From Azomonas agilis (GTDB taxonomy: Bacteria; Pseudomonadota; Gammaproteobacteria; Pseudomonadales; Pseudomonadaceae): a stretch of 64,000 bases of DNA. The stretch's first letter is position 1, and every line of letters begins with the position of its first letter. The notes under the pieces are model-generated. The model ran no database searches and had not been told where the DNA came from. It saw only the letters and a program-made list of their open reading frames with translations. Both the position numbers and the translations under genes were made by a program. Below are positions 44,308-53,731 of this stretch, one piece after another. The DNA lies in NCBI RefSeq assembly GCF_007830255.1, contig NZ_VLKG01000010.1:42564-106563 (forward strand). Reading direction: 5' to 3'.

Positions 44308-45553
44308 ACTCAATCCTTGGGCGGCCAAAGCCCAAGCCTTGGATCGCTATCGCTGGCGTTTATTGCGCGAGCGCCATCACCTCATCGGGAGTGCCGCCCG
44401 CTTTCTGCGCGATGCGGTGTTGGATTTTGGCTTCGGCCTGTTAGCTTGGGGGCGCATGACGCGCAAGATTACCTCAACCCCCTGTGATTTCTTATTGTTA
44501 CAGGCAGCCCCTAAGGTGATCGCCTTCCAACGCAAAAAAATGCTGATAGAAGGGCTCATCGCACGGGGGTATCGGTTACGCGAAACAGCACTAGCGCCTA
44601 GGCCCAATCAATTAAGGCAGCGTCTACTATCTAAGCCGCCTTTTAAGGTGCCACTGCGCTATTTAGGCTATGCCGCCCATGCACAATGGCTGGTCGAGCA
44701 ACATAATCCATCAATATTGCTCAACGATCGTAACGGCAGCCTTTATGCACCTTTTTTGCGTTTAGCGCTCAATGCCCGACACCATATTCTGGTGCAATTG
44801 GCCCACGCCACGACGATGGAGCGCTCCTCCCGTCTGAGTATGAACGACTACGACTATTATTTTTTATTTGGCCAAGGCTCCTTAGATGCCTTAAAAAGTC
44901 GCCCTCTGTTGTTCGGTCACTCCACGGCCGTTTTGGCCGGCTCTTATATGATTGATCAGCAGTTCGACATGCCTGCCGCTGATCCTAATCTAAATACGCT
45001 GTTAATTCTGGGAGTAGGCCCAGATAAAGAGAAAGAAGCCGGTTATCAACACACCTACGCCTTATTACGAGATTGGGCCGCAGCGCATCCACAGGTACAG
45101 GTTCGGATCAAAAGCCATCCGCGCAGTGCAGGGGCTTTTTGGGGCGCGGCAGCGGCTCGATTGAATAATGTAGAGGTGTTACCCAAAGACCGTTCCTTAG
45201 CAGAGGCTCTGGCGAACTCTTCACTGGTGGTCAATATTCTGTCCAATGCCGTGATTGAGGCAGCATTGGCTAAACGCCCTATTCTCTACGTTAATGCAGG
45301 ATCTGATCCTGACTTTTTGAAACAAGAAAGCTTTTTTGGGCTCTGCATTAATAATCCAGAAGCTCTACAGCACCGGATTGAACACATCCAACAGGAGTAT
45401 TTAGCCGCTGTTCAAAGTTCAATAGCCTTCGCTGAATACCATTTAGCCCACGGCTGCCAAGGCTTAGATAAAGTTTTAGAACACCTTGAACAGCTCTTTC
45501 ATCACCAAACCTGTACAGGAACGGAACTTCCAGCTAAAGGGATTACTCAATAG
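44300..45553 (+). CDS. GT-B-fold polysaccharide transferase (CDP-glycerol/capsule-like)
   Basis: A 417-aa protein. The start at 44300 overlaps the upstream stop (ATGAGTGA) by 8 nt. The N-terminal region is strongly basic, without a clear membrane segment. The C-terminal half has VRIKSHPRS and DRSLAEALANSSLVVNILSNAVIEAALAKRPILYVN, a pattern of CDP-glycerol glycerophosphotransferases and capsule transferases. Specific chemistry is not identifiable. It belongs with the LPS-core genes. Confidence 0.7.
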   Translation: MSELNPWAAKAQALDRYRWRLLRERHHLIGSAARFLRDAVLDFGFGLLAWGRMTRKITSTPCDFLLLQAAPKVIAFQRKKMLIEGLIARGYRLRETALAPRPNQLRQRLLSKPPFKVPLRYLGYAAHAQWLVEQHNPSILLNDRNGSLYAPFLRLALNARHHILVQLAHATTMERSSRLSMNDYDYYFLFGQGSLDALKSRPLLFGHSTAVLAGSYMIDQQFDMPAADPNLNTLLILGVGPDKEKEAGYQHTYALLRDWAAAHPQVQVRIKSHPRSAGAFWGAAAARLNNVEVLPKDRSLAEALANSSLVVNILSNAVIEAALAKRPILYVNAGSDPDFLKQESFFGLCINNPEALQHRIEHIQQEYLAAVQSSIAFAEYHLAHGCQGLDKVLEHLEQLFHHQTCTGTELPAKGITQ

Positions 45554-45602
45554 AGGTTGCACTTTATTTTAGCAACCGATCAGATCAGCGTGCAGACTCG
45601 CT

Positions 45603-46739
45603 ATGGGCTCTTACCTATTCCTTGCCCTAACCTCAGCACAGACTCAGTATTTTCAAAAAATCATTGAGTCCGCCCCCGGGTTACAAGGACAAATAATCAC
45701 ACCGGCGCAACTACCCGCCCCCAACTGGAGTGCGATTAACTCAGTCATGGCGCGTATTGACTGGGAGCCTCTGGTTAAACAGCTATGCCTGAAACGGCGG
45801 GCTACAGGACAGTATCAGGGTATCTTTTATCGTCTAAAGGCCCGTTTTAATTTATTCATACTCGCCTTACGTTTGCAGGCACTGTTGCAACAGGTTGCGC
45901 CTAAAGCACTAATAGTCTGGAATGGTTCCCAACCCATCTTCCAGTTACTAAAAGCCCTAGCCCCCGAAGACATACCCCGATTTTACTTCGAGCAAGGCGT
46001 ATTGCCGGGGACTACGACCTTGGATACTCAAGGGGTTCATTACCAAAACTCGGTTCCTCGAGATCCGGCGTTCTATTATCAATACGCTCAGGATCGATCT
46101 TTAGAAGAAAGCCCTAACAGCTCTCCTCAAAAACCAAACAAAGCGACTAAACTCCCCGAGCACTATGTGTTTATCCCTTTTCAGGAGGATTTAGACTCCC
46201 AAATGCTGGAGTACTCGCCTTGGGTTGCCAATATGCGTGCACTCTTTAGCTTGGGAGAACAGCTCGCCGCAGAGACAGGCTGGGCCGTGGTGTTTAAAGA
46301 CCCCCCCGCCAATCAAGGACAATACCCAGATTTATACCGTCGCACCCATGCTCAGGTTTTATTCGCCAATGAGTATTCAACCGAGGAGCTGATTCAAGCC
46401 AGTTTGTTTATGGTGACGGTTAATGCAGCAACGGCTGTGGAGGGATTACACTTAAACAGGCCCGTAGTTACCCTAGGTCAGGCTTTTTTTAACATTCCAG
46501 GCGTAGTGATGCAGGCAAAATCCAAGGAAGACCTGATCCGTTTAGCCAACATCTGGCCCCATTGGACACTCAAAGATGAGTTACGCCGCAGCTTCTTGCA
46601 TTACCTCCAATACCAATATGCCGTACCTGGCCGCTGGCAAGATGCAGAGCCTAACCACCTGACTGAGGTCATTAACCGCTTAAACCGATCCTCATGGAGC
46701 CCAGTGTCCAGCAATACGGGAATTTCTTTACAGTCTTAA
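45603..46739 (+). CDS. Capsule_synth-like polysaccharide protein
   Basis: A 378-aa protein resembling the KpsC/KpsS/LipB group of Kdo or capsule transferases. The segment RFYFEQGVLPGTTTLDTQGVHYQNSVPRD is the hallmark (E-x-G-x-x-PG...D..G), followed by FIPFQEDLDSQMLEYSPW and VTVNAATAVEGLHLNRPVVTLGQAFFNIPGVV. No membrane segment is evident. It begins 49 nt after the previous gene, which is followed by a small hairpin (45555-45577), and lacks a good ribosome site. It may add an inner-core sugar. Confidence 0.75.
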   Translation: MGSYLFLALTSAQTQYFQKIIESAPGLQGQIITPAQLPAPNWSAINSVMARIDWEPLVKQLCLKRRATGQYQGIFYRLKARFNLFILALRLQALLQQVAPKALIVWNGSQPIFQLLKALAPEDIPRFYFEQGVLPGTTTLDTQGVHYQNSVPRDPAFYYQYAQDRSLEESPNSSPQKPNKATKLPEHYVFIPFQEDLDSQMLEYSPWVANMRALFSLGEQLAAETGWAVVFKDPPANQGQYPDLYRRTHAQVLFANEYSTEELIQASLFMVTVNAATAVEGLHLNRPVVTLGQAFFNIPGVVMQAKSKEDLIRLANIWPHWTLKDELRRSFLHYLQYQYAVPGRWQDAEPNHLTEVINRLNRSSWSPVSSNTGISLQS

Positions 46740-46906
46740 AGGAGCTCTTGAGGTCACGGGACAGATTTCTAGCCTATGATTCGACCATGAACTGCTTATA
46801 GGGATATAAATGACCCGTTCTTCTGTGTACACCACCCTAATTAAAAAATTATTGCAGACTCCTCAGCATGTTCTGTGCTGATGGATTTGTTATCAGCCGC
46901 TGATAG
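46740..46906 (+). other. Spacer with a 23-codon mini-frame and small hairpins
   Basis: Between two LPS genes. An in-phase frame at 46810-46881 (ATG, GGG about 8 nt upstream) encodes 23 residues beginning MTRSSVY and ending QHVLC. It is followed by CAGCA...TGCTG and TATCAG...CTGATA hairpins. It may be a leader peptide or the remnant of a lost gene; no homology is claimed. Confidence 0.3.
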
Positions 46907-47647
46907 ATGATCCTTAATCCCATGAAGCCCATTTTTGAGCACGCTTGTGTTATCAATCTGGATAGCCGCCCTGACCGCTGGGAGCAGATACAGGTAAACC
47001 TAAAACAGGCCAACCTTCCTGCTCAACGCTTTGCTGCCATTAACATTCAAGGCCTACAGGACAATCCGCCCCCCCAAGCATTGCGAGACTTTTTACTACA
47101 GGCAGACGGTGATGGCCCAAAGGCTGAACATAAACTATGGGCTACCTGGGCCTGTTTAAACAGTCATCTGGCCGTTATCCGGCAGGCACAGAGGGAACAC
47201 TGGGACTCGGTATTGATTTTAGAGGATGACTGCGTTTTTCAACCCTATACGCCGGGCGTGCTCAAACGCGTCTCTGAACAAATAGCTACTCAGGCTTGGG
47301 ATTTACTCTATTTAGGAGGCACCCTTAAAAAAGGCGGTCTACACCAAAAAACTTCTAGCAACCTGTATCGCGTGAATCGCGTCCGCTTAGCTCATGCCTA
47401 TGTGGTACGAGCGACTCTGTATGAGCGCATTTTACAGGAGGCTCCAGAGTCTGGATTACCTATTGATTGGTACTACTCTGAGCGGTTGCTGCCCAGCATC
47501 AACGCCTATTTAGTAGACCCGCTGATTACCTACCAACGCTACGCCGACTTAAGCGATATTGAACAGGTTGAACGCAAACCTAAACTCAAATCCCGCAAGT
47601 TATTTCGTCATTGGTTAGCCCTCCTTCGCTATGGACGCTCATTTTGA
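46907..47647 (+). CDS. GT25-family LPS glycosyltransferase
   Basis: A 246-aa enzyme of the LOS-biosynthesis GT25 family (LgtB/LpsA type). Motifs are CVINLDSRPDRWEQI near the N-terminus, ACLNSHLAVIRQAQ, the DxD-like SVLILEDDCVF, and GLPIDWYYSERL. ATG at 46922 is an alternative start. It would add a galactose- or glucose-type residue to the LPS core; the exact linkage is unknown. waaL follows with a 4-nt overlap. Confidence 0.85.
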   Translation: MILNPMKPIFEHACVINLDSRPDRWEQIQVNLKQANLPAQRFAAINIQGLQDNPPPQALRDFLLQADGDGPKAEHKLWATWACLNSHLAVIRQAQREHWDSVLILEDDCVFQPYTPGVLKRVSEQIATQAWDLLYLGGTLKKGGLHQKTSSNLYRVNRVRLAHAYVVRATLYERILQEAPESGLPIDWYYSERLLPSINAYLVDPLITYQRYADLSDIEQVERKPKLKSRKLFRHWLALLRYGRSF

Positions 47648-48837
47648 ATAATTGGCCTTGGTCTTTTATCCACTCCTCTCATATTCCGGTATTGGAACGC
47701 TGGTTGGGGCTAGGGATGCTCTGGCTACTCTTAGGCCTGTTCATCATGCCCACTAATAAAGTTTACCATCAGGGATTGATCTACCTGCTCTGGCTACCCG
47801 GAGTGATTAGCCTATTTAAAACTCCAACTTGGTATCAGGCCTTTGATCGCTTGCTGCTGAGTCTATTAGGTTTATCCGTTGCTTGGGCAGCTCTATCTCT
47901 GTCTTGGGGGGGACACCCTAGACAGCTAAAAGAAGTGTTTTACGTTTTAATCAGCCTAAATGGATTACTCATGCTGGCCCTGCGTAATCCAAGGCTGTTT
48001 TGGCAACTTTTGGCTTACGCGGCCTTTATCGGTGGCCTGATGGGCTGGGTGGCCTTGATATACCACTACCTCATTCAGGGGAATAACTGGAGCATCCGCA
48101 CCACCGCAACGGGGCAACTGGACCATACCATTTTGGCTTCCCATGTGATGGGGGTGCTGTGCTTAATCTTGGTGTATCTGCGCCGCCGCCTGCCCCAGAT
48201 GCTGCAAAAAGGCTATTGGATGTTTGCCTGCTCGGGCTATCTGGCTTTTTTACTCATGTCACGCACCAAAGGCACGCTGTTGGCGCTGGTAGCCTGTTTA
48301 ATTTTGTCCTACCTATGGAAGCCTTCGCGCCGCTCGCTCATCGTGGCAGGCACCACCATTGCCTGTAGCCTGATCGGGATTATGTTTTTTCCTGAGGCTA
48401 TATTGCGGGGTGGTTTTTCCTCACGCCCAGAACTGCTTCAACTCGCGTGGGAACAACTGCAACAACATTTTTGGTTCGGCCTAGGCTTGGATCAGGAGTA
48501 CCTGCTGACCATTCCTGAAACCGGATACAGCTTCCGACATGCCCATAACTTTTACGCACACTTAGCGGTGGAGTTGGGTGTTATAGGACTCACACTTTGG
48601 CTACTGCTGCTGGCAGGTGTTGCTTGGCGCGGTTGGATGACACGACACACCGCCGCAGGGCGAGCCGTCTGTGCCTTGCTGTGCTTTAGCTGTATTGCCT
48701 TACTCACCGATGGTTTAGGCCCTTGGGTCAAACCCCGTGAGGAATGGTTTACCGTATGGCTCCCCATCTTTCTGGGGTTTAGCTTACAGGCGGCAAGAAT
48801 TAAACCTTTGGAGAAAGATCACTGCCAATGCCGCTAA
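47644..48837 (+). CDS. waaL: O-antigen ligase family protein
   Basis: Inner-membrane ligase of about 397 aa that transfers undecaprenyl-linked O-antigen onto lipid A-core at the periplasmic face. About ten hydrophobic segments are present, with the Wzy_C motif HAHNFYAHLAVELGVIGL and a periplasmic loop containing FSSRPELLQLAWEQL. The start is uncertain: TTG at 47644 overlaps the upstream TGA (TTGA) with GGA 8 nt before it, while the longest frame starts at a TTG at 47611. It closes the LPS-core cluster. Confidence 0.82.
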   Translation: MNNWPWSFIHSSHIPVLERWLGLGMLWLLLGLFIMPTNKVYHQGLIYLLWLPGVISLFKTPTWYQAFDRLLLSLLGLSVAWAALSLSWGGHPRQLKEVFYVLISLNGLLMLALRNPRLFWQLLAYAAFIGGLMGWVALIYHYLIQGNNWSIRTTATGQLDHTILASHVMGVLCLILVYLRRRLPQMLQKGYWMFACSGYLAFLLMSRTKGTLLALVACLILSYLWKPSRRSLIVAGTTIACSLIGIMFFPEAILRGGFSSRPELLQLAWEQLQQHFWFGLGLDQEYLLTIPETGYSFRHAHNFYAHLAVELGVIGLTLWLLLLAGVAWRGWMTRHTAAGRAVCALLCFSCIALLTDGLGPWVKPREEWFTVWLPIFLGFSLQAARIKPLEKDHCQCR

Positions 48838-48856
48838 TACTCTCCCCTTAAAAACC

Positions 48857-48884
48857 AAAGAGCACTCCGGCTGGAGTGCTCTTT
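48857..48884. terminator. Bidirectional terminator between waaL and mqo
   Basis: AAAGAGCACTCC (48857-48868) pairs perfectly with GGAGTGCTCTTT (48873-48884) around a 4-nt loop, with A before and T after. It serves the two convergent genes. Confidence 0.9.
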
Positions 48885-48899
48885 TGAGGTGAGACTTAC

Positions 48900-50468
48900 T
48901 TAAGCCTCAGGTTTGACGGTGATGCTGTTAATTTTCAGCCACTCGCTGCTGTAACTGCGGATCTTATTAGTCAGCTCCACATTGTCATTCAGCTTCTGGC
49001 CATAGGATGGAATGATGGTTTTCAGACGCTCCTGCCATTCTGGGGTTTTCACCTGATCTTTAAAGGCTTTCTCTAACACCGTCAACATGATGGGCGCGGC
49101 GGTAGAAGCACCGGGTGATGCACCTAACAGAGCAGCAATGCTACCGTCTTCAGAAGTGACTACCTCAGTACCAAACTGCAATACACCACCTTTGACGGGA
49201 TCATTTTTGATGATCTGTACCCGCTGACCGGCATGAATCAATGACCAATCGGCATCTTTAGCCTCAGGATAGTACTCACGCAACTGGGCCATACGGTCTT
49301 CTGGAGATAACATCAGCTGGCTAATCAGGTACTTACTCAGATCCAGATTATCCCAGCCTGCTTGCATCATAGGTACTAGGTTGCCAGTGTTCAGAGAGGC
49401 GGGCATATCCCACAGGGAACCTTGCTTTAAGAATTTGGTTGAGAAGGTAGCAAAGGGGCCAAACAACAAAGCCTGCTTGCCATCCACCAAACGGGTATCC
49501 AAGTGGGGAACCGACATAGGGGGTGATCCAACCGAAGCCTTGCCATACACCTTCGCCAAATGCTTGTTCACCACCTCAGGATTGGTGGTCATTAAGAACT
49601 CGCCCCCCACCGGAAAGCCTGCATAGCCTTTGGCTTCGGGGATACCAGACTTTTGCAGCAGAGGCAGAGCACCACCACCAGCACCGATGAATACAAAACG
49701 TGCATGGATGGTTTTTTCGCCACCCTGAGCCAGGTCAGCCACCCTGACTAACCAGCCGTTATCAGAGGCACGACGGATATCACGGACTTCGTGCTTCAGG
49801 TTAATAGTGACATCTTTTTTCTGACTCAAAGAGGCCACCAACTGACGGGTGATTTCACCAAAGTTCACATCAGTACCTATGGGCATATAGGTAGCGGCCA
49901 CTTTCTGATCGGCGGCGCGACCGTCCATCACCAAGGGAATCCACTGGCGAATCTGATCATGATCTTCCGAATAAGCCATACCCCGAAACAGGGTGCTGTG
50001 TTGCAAGGCTTCGTGGCGTTTTTTCAGGTAGGCAACGTTATCCTCTCCCCACACAAAGCTCATGTGTGGTACGGAGTTGATAAAGCTTTGGGGATTTTTA
50101 AGCACGTCACGCTGTACTTGGTGCGCCCAGAATTGCTTAGAAATCTCAAAGGATTCGTTAATGACCACCGCTTTGCTGATGTCGATGCTGCCGTCCGGTT
50201 TTTCCGGGGTGTAGTTCATCTCACATAAAGCAGAGTGCCCGGTTCCGGCATTGTTCCAACCGTTAGAGCTTTCCAAAGCCACCTGATCGAGGCGCTCGTA
50301 CAAACCGATACTCCAGTCAGGCTCTAATTCCTTCAGGTAAGTTCCTAGGGTGGCACTCATAATGCCCCCACCAATCAGCAGCACATCAACGCTGCTTTGG
50401 GCTGTTTCTTCTTTCCGGGAACATCCCACGGCACTCAGACACAGCATTAATACCAGTAATTTTTTCAT
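48900..50468 (-). CDS. mqo: Malate:quinone oxidoreductase
   Basis: FAD enzyme that oxidises malate to oxaloacetate and reduces quinone at the membrane. The dinucleotide fold is [24 protein letters not shown], followed by [36 protein letters not shown] and [16 protein letters not shown]. The length is 522 aa, close to E. coli Mqo. ATG at 50468 has AGGGA 6 nt upstream. The N-terminus [15 protein letters not shown] reads as a lipoprotein leader, with the cysteine at residue 16 of this frame. Confidence 0.95.
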   Translation of the reverse strand: MKKLLVLMLCLSAVGCSRKEETAQSSVDVLLIGGGIMSATLGTYLKELEPDWSIGLYERLDQVALESSNGWNNAGTGHSALCEMNYTPEKPDGSIDISKAVVINESFEISKQFWAHQVQRDVLKNPQSFINSVPHMSFVWGEDNVAYLKKRHEALQHSTLFRGMAYSEDHDQIRQWIPLVMDGRAADQKVAATYMPIGTDVNFGEITRQLVASLSQKKDVTINLKHEVRDIRRASDNGWLVRVADLAQGGEKTIHARFVFIGAGGGALPLLQKSGIPEAKGYAGFPVGGEFLMTTNPEVVNKHLAKVYGKASVGSPPMSVPHLDTRLVDGKQALLFGPFATFSTKFLKQGSLWDMPASLNTGNLVPMMQAGWDNLDLSKYLISQLMLSPEDRMAQLREYYPEAKDADWSLIHAGQRVQIIKNDPVKGGVLQFGTEVVTSEDGSIAALLGASPGASTAAPIMLTVLEKAFKDQVKTPEWQERLKTIIPSYGQKLNDNVELTNKIRSYSSEWLKINSITVKPEA

Positions 50469-50833
50469 ACAGTATCCCTGATTAAGAGAAAGGCTCGAAG
50501 GCATACAGAGGCTATGAGCTAGCCCTCCAACAACGCAGGCTGCTGATCTCTTTGCCTTCCCTTGCAACCAAGCCCGGCGCTTATAAATTATTCAACGCAC
50601 CTATCGTAAGGTGGCTGTTATGGGGCTTTGGCCAGATAGCAACCCCATATGAGGGTTACATAAGACAAGAACAGACTATGAACCAGTCTGTGTCTAGGGC
50701 AGCTTTACTTAATGGAGCAATATGCAGGCCAAGAATAGTTCTCAACTATGCACAGCGGATTTTCAGGGATATCCGAGTTAATAGCTCAGGCTTCTGGCGA
50801 GTTATCGCCATAGCCATCCAAGGGCACAACAGA
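50469..50833. other. Intergenic region upstream of mqo
   Basis: About 365 nt between mqo and the terminator of the branched-chain amino-acid operon. A plus-strand frame of 102 codons (50552-50860) crosses it, but its product has no family features and it ends inside the terminator region, so it is not called. The mqo promoter should lie here; no convincing -35/-10 pair was identified. Confidence 0.4.
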
Positions 50834-50853
50834 AGTGGCGGAAAGCCGCCACT
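50834..50853 (-). terminator. Terminator-like hairpin after livF
   Basis: AGTGGCGG (50834-50841) pairs perfectly with CCGCCACT (50846-50853) around a 4-nt loop, directly after the livF stop on the minus strand. The following T-run is short (TTCTGTTG). Confidence 0.65.
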
Positions 50854-50856
50854 CCA

Positions 50857-51573
50857 TTAATGTCCACCTAGATAGGCCATGCGTACTTGAGGATTGGTCA
50901 GCAGTTCCTCTCCAGTCCCCATCAAACTGATGCGGCCATTGACCATCACATAACCACGATGGGACAGGCGCAGCGCGTGGCTGGCGTTCTGCTCCACCAA
51001 AAACAGAGTCATGCCATCAGCCGCTAACTCGCGCAGTGTGTGGAAAATTTGCTTGACCACCAAAGGAGCCAACCCCAAAGAGGGCTCGTCCAATAACAAA
51101 AGGCAGGGACGACTCATCAAGGCACGGGCGATGGCCAGCATTTGCTGTTCTCCCCCCGACAGTGTCATGGCCCTTTGGTTACGGCGCTCCCGTAAACGCG
51201 GGAATAACTCAAACATACGTTGGCGATCTTCATCCACGTAGGTATCGCCAATCACCAAGCTGCCCATCAGCAGGTTTTCTTCCACACTCATGTCGGGAAA
51301 AATTCGCCGCCCTTCCGGCACCTGAGCAATACCCAAGGTCGCCACCTGATGCGCTTGCAAGCCGGTAATATCCCGCCCCTGATACAGAATTTGCCCCGAA
51401 GTGACTTGAGGCTGACTGAAAATAGACATCAGTAGGCTGGATTTCCCCGCACCATTGGCTCCGATCAGACTAACGGTTTCTCCTACTTGCACCTGCAAAC
51501 TCACCTGATGCAGTGCCTGAATAGCACCGTAAAATAAATCGACCTGACGAAACTCCAACATGGGTACGCTCAT
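50857..51573 (-). CDS. livF: Branched-chain amino-acid ABC transporter ATPase LivF
   Basis: Second ATP-binding subunit. Walker A is GANGAGKSS, the signature is LSGGEQQM, Walker B is LLLLDEPSLGLAP and the switch His region reads FLVEQNASHALRLSHRGYVM. GIAQVPEGRRIFPDMSVEENLLMG is LivF-specific. Length is 238 aa. The start overlaps the livG stop (ATGA), and a hairpin follows the stop. Confidence 0.95.
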   Translation of the reverse strand: MSVPMLEFRQVDLFYGAIQALHQVSLQVQVGETVSLIGANGAGKSSLLMSIFSQPQVTSGQILYQGRDITGLQAHQVATLGIAQVPEGRRIFPDMSVEENLLMGSLVIGDTYVDEDRQRMFELFPRLRERRNQRAMTLSGGEQQMLAIARALMSRPCLLLLDEPSLGLAPLVVKQIFHTLRELAADGMTLFLVEQNASHALRLSHRGYVMVNGRISLMGTGEELLTNPQVRMAYLGGH

Positions 51574-52442
51574 AGGAAGTCCTCCTCAGTACCCAAATAA
51601 GCCGTGATGACATCCGGATGATTGCGGATTACCTCAGGAGTACCCTCCGCAATCACCTGCCCCTGATCCAGTACGATGATGTGGTCTGAAGTATTCATCA
51701 CCAATCCCATATCATGCTCGATCAATAGAATACTGAGGGCATGCTGGCGGCGCAGCGTCTGAATCATCTGGCTTAGCGCCTCTGTTTCTGCGGGATTGAG
51801 GCCGGCGGCGGGCTCATCCAAACAGAGTAATTCAGGTTGAGTACACATGGCGCGGGCAATCTCCAAGCGCCGCTGTTGACCGTAGGACAGCTCACCCGCC
51901 AACCGATTAGCGCTGGCCAATAAGTCCACCTGCTCCAGCCAGTAAAAGGCCCGCTCCAGAGCCTCACGCTCAGAATGTCGGAAGGCGGGAGTATTAAACA
52001 CTCCGGCCAATAAATTGCGGTTTAGCTGCCGATGCTGGGCGACCAGTAAGTTCTCCACCACCGACATTTCGCGAAACAGGCGGATATTCTGGAAAGTACG
52101 CGCTAATCCTGCTTGATTAACCCGATGTACACCGCCAAACAGCTTATAAAACAGACGACTACCGAACTGGCGGGGCCGAATAAAATCTCCCCACTGGAAA
52201 GGCTCGCCCAGAATCTGGACGACATCCGTAGTTTGCTGGCGAGTCTGTAATTTGATCTGGCCCTGTGTGGCCCGGTAGAAGCCGGTCAAACAGTTAAATA
52301 CCGTGGTTTTACCCGCACCATTCGGGCCGATCAAGGCGGTAATGCTGTGACGACTAACCTCAAAGCTCACCTGATGCAGAGCGCGAATGCCACCAAACTG
52401 CATCCCTAAACCTTTGACCTGCAAAATGCTGTCCTGAGTCAT
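51570..52442 (-). CDS. livG: Branched-chain amino-acid ABC transporter ATPase LivG
   Basis: First ATP-binding subunit, 290 aa. Walker A is GPNGAGKTT, the signature is LSYGQQRRLEIARAM, Walker B is LLCLDEPAAGLNPAET. The segment GLARTFQNIRLFREMSVVENLLVAQH is LivG-typical. A longer insert (residues about 75-105, containing RPRQFGSRLFYKLFG) is also seen in some proteobacterial LivG. It overlaps livM by 4 nt and livF by 4 nt. Confidence 0.95.
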   Translation of the reverse strand: MTQDSILQVKGLGMQFGGIRALHQVSFEVSRHSITALIGPNGAGKTTVFNCLTGFYRATQGQIKLQTRQQTTDVVQILGEPFQWGDFIRPRQFGSRLFYKLFGGVHRVNQAGLARTFQNIRLFREMSVVENLLVAQHRQLNRNLLAGVFNTPAFRHSEREALERAFYWLEQVDLLASANRLAGELSYGQQRRLEIARAMCTQPELLCLDEPAAGLNPAETEALSQMIQTLRRQHALSILLIEHDMGLVMNTSDHIIVLDQGQVIAEGTPEVIRNHPDVITAYLGTEEDFL

Positions 52443-53731
52443 GCGGCCCCCTGGGCTACGGGTGGCACTACTCCACGACGGCTGACTCGAATTAAACCGC
52501 GTGGCCGCCAGATCATCATTAACACCATCAAAACACCGAACAACAGCACTCGATAATCGGCAAAGCTGCGTAATAGCTCAGGGGCCACCGTCAGTACAAA
52601 GGCCGCAATCACTACCCCCAGCGTAGAGCCCATACCGCCCAATACCACAATGGCCAAAATCAGGGCCGACTCAAAAAAGGTAAAGGAGGTTGGATTCACA
52701 AAGCCTTGATAGGTGGCAAAAAACACTCCGGCTAAGCCGGCGGTCGATGCCCCCAACATAAAGGCGGATAGCTTAACCAAGACGTGGTTTAAGCCCATAG
52801 ATCGGCAAGCAATTTCATCTTCCCGCAAAGCTTCCCACGCACGACCAATGGGCATACGCACCAAGCGCTGCTTGACGTACAGCACCAGCAATACCACTAG
52901 CAACAGCACCAGATAGATGAAGATAAATTTGTAGTTCGGGTCGTAGGTTAGGCCGAAGAACTCATGAAAGGGCGTTCCGCCGTCCTTAGCACGGCGGCCA
53001 AACTCCAGACCCAGCAAAGTGGGAGATGGCGCTGACAGACCATTAGGCCCGCCGGTAAAACTCAACCAGTTATTGAGTACCAGCCGGATAATTTCCCCAA
53101 AGCCCAAAGTGACAATGGCCAGATAATCGCCATGCATGCGCAACACGGGAAAACCTAAGATGGCCCCCGCCACAGCAGCCAATACAGCGGCCAGCGGCAA
53201 CATCGTCCAAAAGCCTAGCCCTAAATGCTCATAACCTAGAGCCAATCCGTAAGCGCCTATGGCATAAAAAGCCACATAGCCTAAATCCAACAGTCCGGCT
53301 AAACCGACCACAATGTTCAGACCCAAGCCCAATAACACATAAATCAGGCCGAGGATAACTACGGTCAGCAGGTATTTATTGGCGTAAAAAGGCAGAATCA
53401 AAGCCGCTAGGATGATCAGGGGTAACACCCAACGCCACAGGGACTTTTGATGCGCAGGAACCACCTGTACGCCTTGATCCCGACCCAGCTCAAAGCGCTG
53501 CAACCAAACTTTACCCCGTGCAGTCTGTAGCGCCAGACTCAACAGCAGCCGACCCAAGATCACAATCCCCACCAGCAGAGCGACTCGGCTTGGATGCAAC
53601 TCAAAGTCATAGCCTTTCAAAACTACGCCGACAACGGGGCCAAACAGAATCAACGCCATCAATCCCGCAAAACCCGCATCCCGTACCGGCCCAGACCAAT
53701 AAGGCCAATAACGCATCAACAATGCCTTCAT
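52439..53731 (-). CDS. livM: Branched-chain amino-acid ABC transporter permease LivM
   Basis: Permease subunit of 430 aa, with an N-terminal extension of about 100 residues holding two or three hydrophobic segments before the core. The core includes GLGLNIVVGLAGLLDLGYVAFYAIGAYGLA and the LivM loop GDYLAIVTLGFGEIIRLVLNNWLSFTGGPNG, and AWEALREDEIACRSMGLN contacts the ATPases. Overlaps with livH and livG are 4 nt each. Confidence 0.95.
   Translation of the reverse strand: MKALLMRYWPYWSGPVRDAGFAGLMALILFGPVVGVVLKGYDFELHPSRVALLVGIVILGRLLLSLALQTARGKVWLQRFELGRDQGVQVVPAHQKSLWRWVLPLIILAALILPFYANKYLLTVVILGLIYVLLGLGLNIVVGLAGLLDLGYVAFYAIGAYGLALGYEHLGLGFWTMLPLAAVLAAVAGAILGFPVLRMHGDYLAIVTLGFGEIIRLVLNNWLSFTGGPNGLSAPSPTLLGLEFGRRAKDGGTPFHEFFGLTYDPNYKFIFIYLVLLLVVLLVLYVKQRLVRMPIGRAWEALREDEIACRSMGLNHVLVKLSAFMLGASTAGLAGVFFATYQGFVNPTSFTFFESALILAIVVLGGMGSTLGVVIAAFVLTVAPELLRSFADYRVLLFGVLMVLMMIWRPRGLIRVSRRGVVPPVAQGAA

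Noticed and set aside
50552..50860. 102-codon plus-strand frame upstream of mqo
   Set aside because: No ribosome site or domain, low-complexity composition, and it runs into the livF terminator region.
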